Shown: positions 17,901-24,368 of the stretch, piece by piece
Numbering within the stretch: the stretch's first letter is position 1
Layout of the letters: every line of letters begins with the position of its first letter
Source: JANQNX01 sp040217095
Lineage (GTDB): Bacteria; Pseudomonadota; Gammaproteobacteria; Eutrophobiales; Eutrophobiaceae
Assembly: GCA_965229565.1 (NCBI GenBank)
Contig: OZ245888.1
Location: 2,645,643 to 2,709,642, forward strand
DNA: 64,000 nt
Direction: 5' to 3'
Program-made: the position numbers and the translations under genes
Notes under the pieces: model-generated
Told to the model about the DNA's origin: nothing
Seen by the model: only the letters and a program-made list of their open reading frames with translations
Database searches by the model: none

Positions 17901-18026
17901 AACATCGGGGAACGCATCAATTGGAACTTCATTTACGGCACGCCAACCCATAAAGGCAACAACGGCAAAAATTATAATAACCAGAAATTTATAGCGTAAT
18001 GAGGCTTCTACCAAATTATTTAACAT
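14916..18026 (-). CDS. Heavy-metal RND efflux pump (CzcA/CusA family), second system
   Basis: A 1036-residue proton-driven inner-membrane exporter with twelve membrane helices and two large periplasmic loops. The TM4 region reads GLAIGIGMMVDGAVVMVEN, which is neither the DFG-containing form of Zn/Co/Cd pumps nor the AMVDAA form of CusA, so the substrate is uncertain; a divalent metal is likely. It follows its adaptor by 12 bp and overlaps the PII-like gene. Of the three RND pumps here, it is the only one linked to a PII protein and a P-type ATPase. Confidence 0.92.
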   Translation of the reverse strand: MLNNLVEASLRYKFLVIIIFAVVAFMGWRAVNEVPIDAFPDVTPVQVNIYTESPGLAAEDVEQLLTFPVESGMAGLPGVQQIRSVSLFGLSYVAVYFEDDMDNYFTRRLVMERLLEVGDRIPEGYGTPEMGPNTSGLGQVFWYTIERADEKLKTFSDMDLRTLQDWSVRLILRTAPGVDDVMSWGGQERQFQVIIDPLLLIKYELSFRDVIDVIETNNRQVGGQYIDLGAEQYLVRGLGLVANEQDIGNIVVKVKDGTPVYLKDVAKIEQGPSLRFGAVTRDGKEVVLGMALSRIGENAKNVVDAVKQKIDIVRSALPDGVTLRPIYDRTDLVEKAVSTATMALIEGSILVAIVLFLFLGELRSAFVVITALPLAMLIAFIFMNEVGLSANLMSLAGLAIGIGMMVDGAVVMVENSFRIMAERRAEGGKVDKTAAVLTAAREVANPISFAIIIIIVVFMPLFSLQGLEGKLFKPMAFNISFAMAGSLLLTLTIIPVLAAIILKPKEERDTLLVRFIKWIYLPTLSFFLSFKKTVLMVAIVGLVSSLSLFTLLGKEFMPQLQEGSIMWRVTSIPSTSLDQSIEISKKIENALSEFPEVNTTVAMIGRAEKGETADVNYMEIYTELKPQEGWSSNHSFESLADEMRETLEEVVPTSVIAFTQPIQMRVEELISGVRATLAAKIYGEDLVELDRLSQEIKNTVALVPGVADLSLEANIGKPQIRIQVNRSRLARYGLNADEVLTVVRSGIGNESISTLIEGVKRFDITARLQDSSKASIESIRNIPIRTLDGAIIPLSKVADISVAEGYSFVRREQLQRYAVIQMDVRGRDIDGFVNDANALIKQQINLPSGYWIEWGGAFENQQRALKRLSIIVPLTIFFIFVLLYTAFNSVKYATMIIANVPFAATGGLIALYITGQYLSVPSAIGFIAVFGVAMLNGIVLISFINELREKGLPVSEAVRKGAELRLRPVLMTASVAILGLVPMLLSSGVGAETQRPLASVVVGGLFSSTLLTLLLLPVIYEWVENRSEKKEVKRHD

Positions 18027-18038
18027 TTTATTTATCTC

Positions 18039-19193
18039 CTAATCACTATCGCCAATCTGGGATTTAAGGAGCAGTGATTTGATGACAAATGCACCCTGGG
18101 TTACGATCTCTTCCCCTTCACTCAATCCGGCAATAACTTGCGTCCATTGTCCACGTGCCTCACCTGTTTCCACGACTTTAGGACGAATTTCATTACCCTC
18201 TATGGTAAAAACTGTGGCAGCTCCTTCCATTAAAACGATGGCTTGTTTGGGAACGGCGATTGATTGAACGCCTTCATCTATTTTTACTGCAACCTCAATA
18301 AATTGACCGGGGTGCAATTCATTATGACTTTTATCGACTTCAATACGAACCGAACGGGTACGTGTAGTTTCATCAAGCATATGATGAATCTGGAGGACTT
18401 TTCCCTGAACCTCATCCCCGCTATTGCTAATAATTCGTGCTGTTGTTCCAATGATTATTTTATTTGCCTCTTCAGAACGCAGACGGGCTTCTATCCATAC
18501 TCTGGATTCATCGGTAATATCAAATAAAACCCGACCGGGTTCGATTACCTCGCCAACGATAAAATCATCTCTGATAACAACACCATCCTGAGGCGCCAAT
18601 AGATCAAAAGAACCTGTTGCCTTGGAGGCGTCACTTTGTTTCAGTAAATTTGTTACCTGATTTGATGTCATGCCAAAAGCACGTACTTTTGCATAGGCTT
18701 GTTGATGTGCTACCTGTGCTTCAACATAACGACGTTCAGCGATTACCTCACGCCCCAGTTTTTTGACACGCTGCCACTCACGTGTGGCAACAACCAGATC
18801 ACCCTGGGCCTGTGCCATCTCGACACTGGATAGCGTCACCAGCCGTTGCCCTTTTTTTACGGTATCCCCCAAACGAGTATGACGTGCGACTATCTGCCCC
18901 GAAATACGAGGTGAAACTTTAGATGATAAATAGGTATTTAAAACCACCTCACCTGGCGCCAGGATTTCTTCGGCTAATGCATGTTTTTTAACGACGTCTG
19001 TCATAATACCGACGGAAAGGCGCTTTTCTGAATCCATCTTAAGTGTCCCTTCTTCTCCTTCTTCATGGCCACCTTCGTTATTGATTTTTCCTGTTTGCTC
19101 TGTGTCTGTTTCTTCAGGCTGGTTTACCTCAGACATAACTGGCATTGATGCAAGAAAAAAGATCATTGCTAACCAGAAATTTTTAATATCCAT
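18039..19193 (-). CDS. Periplasmic adaptor of the second RND system (CzcB-like)
   Basis: A 384-residue membrane-fusion protein with an N-terminal signal segment (about 1-21), an acidic His/Glu-rich stretch (NEGGHEEGEEG, about 39-49), then barrel-sandwich, alpha-hairpin and beta-barrel parts. It connects the inner-membrane pump to the TolC-like channel. It has no heavy-metal-binding or Met-rich domain, unlike the cus adaptor in this window. It lies between the outer-membrane factor and the pump gene in the same operon. Confidence 0.9.
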   Translation of the reverse strand: MDIKNFWLAMIFFLASMPVMSEVNQPEETDTEQTGKINNEGGHEEGEEGTLKMDSEKRLSVGIMTDVVKKHALAEEILAPGEVVLNTYLSSKVSPRISGQIVARHTRLGDTVKKGQRLVTLSSVEMAQAQGDLVVATREWQRVKKLGREVIAERRYVEAQVAHQQAYAKVRAFGMTSNQVTNLLKQSDASKATGSFDLLAPQDGVVIRDDFIVGEVIEPGRVLFDITDESRVWIEARLRSEEANKIIIGTTARIISNSGDEVQGKVLQIHHMLDETTRTRSVRIEVDKSHNELHPGQFIEVAVKIDEGVQSIAVPKQAIVLMEGAATVFTIEGNEIRPKVVETGEARGQWTQVIAGLSEGEEIVTQGAFVIKSLLLKSQIGDSD

Positions 19194-19250
19194 TACATTA
19201 CTCCGAATATTTGTGTTATTTATTTTAAAAATCCTTGGGAGTGTATTTAT

Positions 19251-20570
19251 TTAGTTTCCTGTTAAACCTAACCAAGTCTCAATTTCGCCAGAAGCATCCA
19301 GCCACTCAAACCATGACTGCCAAACTTTACCGCGTAATTCTATTCCTGCAATCTCAGCATCCAGGCTTTCACGAACCTGGATCAGATAATCAGGCGCATT
19401 TAATTCTCCTGTTTCCCATAAACGTTGTAGCAGCTTGACGCGATCTACCAGTGTGGTTTGCCCACTAGTAAGCCATTTTTCCAAGGCGTTTAAACCTAAA
19501 CGGTATCCTTCATTCGACATGAGGTAACGTGTCCGTGCACGAAGGAAGGCATCCTGCAACAGTTTTTCTTGCTGTATTGATTCATTAGAGGCAACATTCA
19601 CTTCTGCCTTGAATGTATTACGGATAAAAAGCGGGATAGATAGATTTAAGCCAACAAGGACATCAGATTCTTCACGTCCTCCGCGTAAACTGACGGTTGG
19701 ATCAGGTTGGCGAAAACGTTCAGCGAGGTTGATACGCATTTTTGATGCCTCTGTCATTGCACGAAGTGCGCGTAGCTCAGGTAACTTATCAAGTAATGTA
19801 TTGGGGTCTGGAATATTATTATCAATATTTGGTAACTGCCTTGGTAATGCGGGCCAAACATCCTGAGTAATCGCAGTTGCTGTTATCAATAGTTGCTTTG
19901 AACTAATGAGGTCAGTATTTGTTGAAGCCGCTTGTAAATGTGATGTGGATAATGCAAGTTTTGCAAGTTCCAAATCAACCTGTCCAATATCACCTGCTTT
20001 ATATCGCTTTTTCGCGATATTGAAAAACCGTTCTAAAAGCTTGATTCGGGATTTTGAAAGATTGTGTAACTCATTCGCTGTATAATATCCAGCCAATGCA
20101 TCGCTAACTTGCGCAGCAATTTTTTGACGTATTGAAGCTAAATCAGCTTCTGCAACTAGCAATTCAAATTTACCAATATTTGACTTCATTGATCGCTTGT
20201 CTGCCCAATCTATCGTCTGACTGAGTCCGATAGCGACTGTATCTGTTTCAGCTCTTTCAGCATCTATTTCTAATTCCGGGTTATATAAAGGTTGACTCGC
20301 AGCGTTCATACGACTTCGAGCGGCATCGACTGTAGCCTTAGCAGCCTGGACTGATGGATGCGTTTCCCATACTTGCAAATAAAATTGAGTCAACGATGGT
20401 GATGTTTGGTTAGAGACATGATCACGGAAATCACCCTGCAGCTGGGATTCATCAGTTATTTCCGCTTCGCTTTTCGCTATTACCGGTGGAAGTATAAGTT
20501 CATCGCCAACCGCCATGGCGGTCGCATGGATGAGGCATGCAATAGCAAATACTAGTGTTTTAATAGCCAT
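19251..20570 (-). CDS. TolC-family outer-membrane factor of the second RND system (CzcC-like)
   Basis: A 439-residue outer-membrane channel with a signal peptide (about 1-21) and two outer-membrane-efflux repeats, of the length and type seen in CzcC. It starts at ATG 20570 with a modest SD (GAGAT). It is separated by 92 bp from the upstream small Cys-containing ORF, and that gap holds a terminator-like hairpin. This arrangement suggests read-through control from the leader into the pump genes. Confidence 0.88.
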   Translation of the reverse strand: MAIKTLVFAIACLIHATAMAVGDELILPPVIAKSEAEITDESQLQGDFRDHVSNQTSPSLTQFYLQVWETHPSVQAAKATVDAARSRMNAASQPLYNPELEIDAERAETDTVAIGLSQTIDWADKRSMKSNIGKFELLVAEADLASIRQKIAAQVSDALAGYYTANELHNLSKSRIKLLERFFNIAKKRYKAGDIGQVDLELAKLALSTSHLQAASTNTDLISSKQLLITATAITQDVWPALPRQLPNIDNNIPDPNTLLDKLPELRALRAMTEASKMRINLAERFRQPDPTVSLRGGREESDVLVGLNLSIPLFIRNTFKAEVNVASNESIQQEKLLQDAFLRARTRYLMSNEGYRLGLNALEKWLTSGQTTLVDRVKLLQRLWETGELNAPDYLIQVRESLDAEIAGIELRGKVWQSWFEWLDASGEIETWLGLTGN

Positions 20571-20636
20571 TTAAAATCTCATTAATAAAAAAACGATTTC
20601 TCTTTCGTGCCTAAGCAAAAAGAGTTTGATATTTTT

Positions 20637-20655
20637 GAAAACTGCCTTGCGGCAG
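20637..20655 (-). terminator. Hairpin with short U-run just after the second leader ORF
   Basis: On the transcript, CTGCC-GCAA-GGCAG (20655-20642) forms a 5-bp stem with a stable tetraloop and is followed by TTTT, beginning only 7 nt after the leader stop codon. The stem and U-run are short, so it may act as an attenuator rather than a full terminator. A ribosome terminating at the stop codon would cover part of it. Confidence 0.45.
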
Positions 20656-20662
20656 AGAGAAA

Positions 20663-20968
20663 TTAAGCTATTGGAGGTTGGTAAGGGGGAGGTTGTTTAT
20701 AAGAAGCGTAATTTTGTCTCTGGAAAGGTGAAGTACCCTTAATTACTAAATCGGCAATACGCTTGTTCGTTAACATCAAACCTAATGAATGAGATGAGAA
20801 GTGACAGCAATGGTCGCAGACTATTTCATTACTATTAAAATCATTATTAACATCGATTAATCTATCATCAGGACAATTTGCCAATTCATGAGCATAGGCA
20901 TAAATCGGAATGATGATCCCGGATAGGGTCATCAGCACCAACAATATCTTTGCTATTCGAATTCGCAT
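20663..20968 (-). CDS. Small exported protein with CxxC and Pro-rich C-terminus (candidate CruR/DUF2946-like leader)
   Basis: A 101-residue protein with an N-terminal signal segment (about 5-26), a Cys/His cluster CDHCCHFSSH (51-60) containing CxxC, and a Pro-rich end (QPPPYQPPIA). Signal segment, CxxC and a proline-rich C-terminal tail are the pattern of DUF2946/CruR upstream ORFs, in which nascent-chain metal binding relieves an arrest at a C-terminal RAPP motif; here the tail is YQPP. It directly precedes the TolC-like gene of the second RND operon. It could instead be a periplasmic metal-binding protein. Confidence 0.72.
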   Translation of the reverse strand: MRIRIAKILLVLMTLSGIIIPIYAYAHELANCPDDRLIDVNNDFNSNEIVCDHCCHFSSHSLGLMLTNKRIADLVIKGTSPFQRQNYASYKQPPPYQPPIA

Positions 20969-20972
20969 TCTT

Positions 20973-20988
20973 GATAATATGTATTATC
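20973..20988. promoter_or_regulatory. AT-rich palindrome just upstream of the second leader ORF
   Basis: GATAATATGTATTATC is a 16-bp inverted repeat, perfect except for its centre, ending 4 bp before the leader start codon (20968). It could be an operator overlapping a promoter (its arms contain TATTAT) or a 5' hairpin on a very short leader. No regulator can be assigned. Confidence 0.4.
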
Positions 20989-21129
20989 AGAGAACAAATT
21001 TCAATAAATTATTCTAATAATAGCTAGATTTGATTAATTTATCAATGTGATTAAGTTTTTTGTAGCAAAGAAAATTATGAAATGACTTTCTTGGTAGTGT
21101 AGCCATCGGTTAGCCGCCATATGAGTGAC

Positions 21130-21417
21130 TTATCGCTTTAAAATCACGCCAAATCCAAGTAGCATTTGAAACATACCACTCAACATGGCTGAATTCGCTT
21201 TGGCCAATGCCGTTTTACCTATGACGTATAATGCCGATGCATATACCATTGCATCCGCTAACATATCAAGTGAATCAGCGAGTAAGCCCGTTGACTCAGC
21301 ATACAATCCAAACCCAAATTCAAATAAAAACATAACCCCATTAATCACTAATACAATGATTAAGAGATTACGTTGGTTCTTTGGATCTATTTCGTCATGA
21401 CAACCGCAATTACTCAT
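21130..21417 (-). pseudogene. Truncated copy of the short CDF transporter
   Basis: 95 codons nearly identical in protein to the first half of the intact 200-residue CDF at 6975-7577, through about three membrane segments. The homology ends at GFGVIL, followed by KR and a stop, where the intact copy continues into its later helices. The breakpoint is near 21146. The metal-site residues of TM5 are missing, so it cannot transport. No insertion-sequence ends are visible at the junction. Confidence 0.85.
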
Positions 21418-21465
21418 AAAAGTTACATTTCTAATTGTCGTATTTAATCGGCCGGGGTAATTTTA

Positions 21466-22014
21466 TTATTCATTATGAGGCAATGCTAGTTCTTCTAAAA
21501 AGAAGGCTGCCAAATCGTGTCGGCCTGAAAGATTTGCTTTTTTATAAATGGAACGAGCCTGTTGTCTGGCAGTCGCTTCACTCACTCCCCTAAAATAAGC
21601 AACTTCTTTATGACTTAATCCTTTTAACAGAAATAACGCTATTTCTTTTTCTGAAGGTGTTAGGTTCCATCGCTCAAATTGATTATTTATTGAAGCACCT
21701 AATCCCTGTAATAATGCTTGAGTTTCATTTCGCCACTCTGTTGCTTCCTCTCTATTTTTCTGTAATTCCTGCGCCATTACTTTAACCAGCTGGCGAGACT
21801 GTTTTGCTTCATTTAATAAACGTAAAGAAATTACTAATGCAGTGAAAATTGAAATTGCAAATACAATCCCTTCTATCACAATATGCGCACTTTCAGTCCC
21901 TTCTTGGATATCAGCAAGAATATCAATTGCTGCCAAAATACCGATAAATATAAAAGCACCTAACAAGAACAGTCGAAAACGACCTTCAAACATTATTTCA
22001 TTCAAATCTAACAT
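21466..22014 (-). CDS. Membrane-anchored LuxR-type transcriptional regulator
   Basis: A 182-residue protein with two N-terminal membrane helices (about 14-34 and 46-65), a coiled-coil linker (about 66-105) and a C-terminal LuxR/GerE helix-turn-helix (LTPSEKEIALFLLKGLSHKE, about 117-136). The regulator would bind DNA while held at the membrane. It is divergent from the cytochrome b gene with about 120 bp between, so it may control it. Its position between the two parts of a duplicated CDF pair suggests insertion or rearrangement. The signal sensed is unknown. Confidence 0.82.
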   Translation of the reverse strand: MLDLNEIMFEGRFRLFLLGAFIFIGILAAIDILADIQEGTESAHIVIEGIVFAISIFTALVISLRLLNEAKQSRQLVKVMAQELQKNREEATEWRNETQALLQGLGASINNQFERWNLTPSEKEIALFLLKGLSHKEVAYFRGVSEATARQQARSIYKKANLSGRHDLAAFFLEELALPHNE

Positions 22015-22134
22015 CTTAATTTATATAAACATTCACAAATGCAGGATAGTGATATTCCAGATAAGTCTGCATATTACAACTAAATACCCGTGAATTAATA
22101 GACAGGTTTTATGTATTAAATATGGAGAACTGAT

Positions 22135-22761
22135 ATGGATCAAAAAAATGAAATCAAAGTGTGGGATATACTTGTTAGAATTTTCCACTGGTCATTAGTT
22201 ATTGCTTTTTTCATCGCCTACTTTACCGGCGAAGAAGAAAATAACTGGCACATCTATGCCGGCTATACTGTTTTAGGATTAATTTCATTTCGTGTTATAT
22301 GGGGTTTTATCGGGACAAAACACGCGCGATTTTCTGATTTTATTTATTCACCACAAACGGTATTTCAATACTTTAAAGGTCTGTTAATAAAACACCCAAA
22401 ACACTATCTCGGTCATAATCCAGCAGGTGGGTGGATGGTGCTTCTTTTATTAGCTAGTATATTTGTTGTATCCGTGAGTGGACTAAAAGTTTATGCTTTA
22501 GAAGAAGGCAAAGGTCCTTTGGCTTCTTCTAGTGAATTAACATTAATCAGCGATTCTTATGCTAATGGCGGTGAATACGAATATGAGAGCAAAGAAGACC
22601 ATGATGAGGAAGAAGAGTTCTGGGAAGAAATACGTGAAGGGGCAACAAATTTTACTTTATTATTAATCGCCCTTCATATTATCGGTGTAATTGTGTCAAG
22701 CAAATATCATAATGAAAATCTTATTAAGGCGATGATAACTGGCAAGAAGAAAATCAATTAA
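22135..22761 (+). CDS. Di-haem cytochrome b561-type membrane protein
   Basis: A 208-residue, four-helix membrane cytochrome of the cytochrome b561/Ni-Fe-hydrogenase b-subunit type. Candidate haem-ligand histidines are in RIFHWS, NWHIYAGY and ALHIIG. A strongly acidic loop lies before the last helix (KEDHDEEEEFWEE, about 154-167). These proteins pass electrons between quinones and periplasmic partners, often a small c-type cytochrome. It has a good SD (GGAGAA). It converges on the second CDF copy with 5 bp between the stop codons. Confidence 0.85.
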   Translation: MDQKNEIKVWDILVRIFHWSLVIAFFIAYFTGEEENNWHIYAGYTVLGLISFRVIWGFIGTKHARFSDFIYSPQTVFQYFKGLLIKHPKHYLGHNPAGGWMVLLLLASIFVVSVSGLKVYALEEGKGPLASSSELTLISDSYANGGEYEYESKEDHDEEEEFWEEIREGATNFTLLLIALHIIGVIVSSKYHNENLIKAMITGKKKIN

Positions 22762-22766
22762 TATAG

Positions 22767-23744
22767 CTAGTGAGGAGTGATGATTGATTTATCACAGCAA
22801 TTATTATTTTCTGACTGGCTTTCATACTCAAATTCAATGGTTGAGTGCGAGATATGAAATGATTCATTTAAGACATCTTTTATCTGGCCTTTAATCATTT
22901 CCGCATCCTGATATCCAGACTCAGAAATAACAACATGTGCTTCGAGTGATCGTTCATGTTCATTTAATTCCCATACATGCAAGTGGTGAACTTCTTTTAT
23001 ATTTTCAATCCCCTCCAGACTCTTGGTCACTTCATTGATGTCAATATCGGCCGGTACACTTTGCATCAAAATCCTGATTACGGATTTGATTTCGATATAA
23101 CCATGAAAAAGAACATAACCCGCAATTAGAAAAGTACAAATCGTATCCACAATGTACCATTCATAAAAAATGATAAGTGTGCCTGCGATAATGACGGCGA
23201 CACTACTGAGTGCATCAGCCACATTATGTAAAAAGGCTGCTCGAATATTAAGACTGTCCTTTGACATGACATAGGTAAGTGCTGCAGTGATGACATCAAC
23301 AACCAGGGCAACACATGCAATGACAATCACAATCCAACCGGCTATTGGTTCAGGTTCAAAAACGCGCATAATAGCCTCAAATAGAAGATAAACCCCAATC
23401 AAGATCAGGGTGGTTAAATTAATCATTGCCCCGATTAATTCAGCACGTTTATATCCAAAGGTGCGGTTTTCATCCGCAGGTTTTCCGGCCCACTTCCTGG
23501 CAATAAGCGCGATTAGGAGCGCGGCTGCATCACTAAAGTTATGAAGTGCATCCGCAATTAGTGCCAGACTTCCGGAAATGATCCCACCAGCGACCTGCAC
23601 AACGGTCAGCAACAAGTTTACAAAGAGCGCAAGCATTAATCGCCTAATACCTTTACCGTCTTTGTTGTGTAAATGTTTAGATTGTTCTTCCTGTTTTGTC
23701 ATTTTATTAAAATAGTCTAATATCAGCGCTTCGATGAAAGTCAT
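22767..23744 (-). CDS. CDF-family zinc/cadmium-type cation exporter, copy 2
   Basis: A 325-residue CDF exporter with six membrane helices and a cytoplasmic C-terminal domain. The HNFSD and HNVAD metal-site motifs indicate Zn/Cd-type transport. The ATG at 23744 gives a longer N-terminus than copy 1; an ATG at 23702 is also possible and would begin MTKQEEQ. The central part is apparently identical to copy 1 over 464 bp, while the ends differ by many substitutions, which points to gene conversion. Confidence 0.88.
   Translation of the reverse strand: MTFIEALILDYFNKMTKQEEQSKHLHNKDGKGIRRLMLALFVNLLLTVVQVAGGIISGSLALIADALHNFSDAAALLIALIARKWAGKPADENRTFGYKRAELIGAMINLTTLILIGVYLLFEAIMRVFEPEPIAGWIVIVIACVALVVDVITAALTYVMSKDSLNIRAAFLHNVADALSSVAVIIAGTLIIFYEWYIVDTICTFLIAGYVLFHGYIEIKSVIRILMQSVPADIDINEVTKSLEGIENIKEVHHLHVWELNEHERSLEAHVVISESGYQDAEMIKGQIKDVLNESFHISHSTIEFEYESQSENNNCCDKSIITPH
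23020..23483. repeat. 464-bp tract apparently identical to 7852-8315
   Basis: Second member of the direct repeat within the CDF genes. Divergence resumes abruptly on both sides (before CTCTTGGTC and after GCAGGTTT). Confidence 0.85.
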
Positions 23745-23833
23745 ATCTTAAGGTATATGCCATTCTGAACCATTTACAGACAAAAAAATCGTATTGGTTT
23801 CTGGTCAAGTATAATTATATAAGATATTATTCA

Positions 23834-24283
23834 ATGAAAGTAACATGTAAGTATTTAATGAAACGTGTCCTGACAATAAAGAGTTTTCAAAAAGCCATTG
23901 CCACACTCATGGCGTTATTCCTGTTTACCTTTGTCTCCTTTCCGGTACACATCCATATACATCATGACGCCAATACCGGTGAACACATTACAGATTTTCA
24001 CCAGGAACTGGCGAATCATTTTCATGCTAATACACACAGCGGCAACCATATTGCAGGCAATCTATCTGACGACATGCACGTCATTGATGGCGAAACCAGT
24101 TTTATCATAAAGAAGTTGTCAGATGCTGACAGCCAGCCACTAGTTGCACTACTTTGTGTGCTACTGCTTGTACCGTTGTTGTTACAGGTAACAGGCAGGT
24201 TGCCACGTGTTTCATCATGCTTTATCCCACTACGTTCTCACTTCAACAATCCCCCGTTACGCGCTCCCCCGGTTCATTCCTGA
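23834..24283 (+). CDS. His-rich exported leader protein ending in RAPP (candidate metal-sensing arrest ORF)
   Basis: A 149-residue protein with an N-terminal membrane/signal segment (about 21-38), a His-rich periplasmic region (about 39-82, HIHIHHDAN and further His), a second hydrophobic helix (about 102-118) and a short Pro/Arg-rich tail with RAPP at 143-146, three residues from the end. The RAPP motif lies about 28 residues after the helix, roughly the ribosome tunnel length. This fits a nascent-chain arrest leader of the CruR kind, with His instead of CxxC as the likely Zn/Cd/Co ligand. The start is uncertain: no clear SD is seen, and ATG 23858 is an alternative. TATAAT lies at 23810-23815. 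Confidence 0.72.
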   Translation: MKVTCKYLMKRVLTIKSFQKAIATLMALFLFTFVSFPVHIHIHHDANTGEHITDFHQELANHFHANTHSGNHIAGNLSDDMHVIDGETSFIIKKLSDADSQPLVALLCVLLLVPLLLQVTGRLPRVSSCFIPLRSHFNNPPLRAPPVHS

Positions 24284-24368
24284 ACCTTAACCTAACAACT
24301 GAATAACCTTACGGCTCGACAGGGCCTAACAGCTGTGATTACAGCAAGACTGAACCCGGGAGTGGGTC
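24284..24368 (+). promoter_or_regulatory. Leader-to-czcC gap with G-poor, C-containing stretch and small hairpin
   Basis: Just after the leader stop, 24284-24312 is poor in G and repeatedly contains CC and AAC, as Rho-loading regions do. A small hairpin GCTGT-GATT-ACAGC follows (24332-24345), then the SD GGGAG before czcC. In CruR-type systems Rho acts between leader and second gene, so this stretch is a candidate for that role. This is inference only. Confidence 0.35.

Noticed and set aside
21000..23830. An insertion sequence responsible for the CDF rearrangement
   Set aside because: No transposase fragment, terminal inverted repeats or target duplications are visible near the breakpoints.
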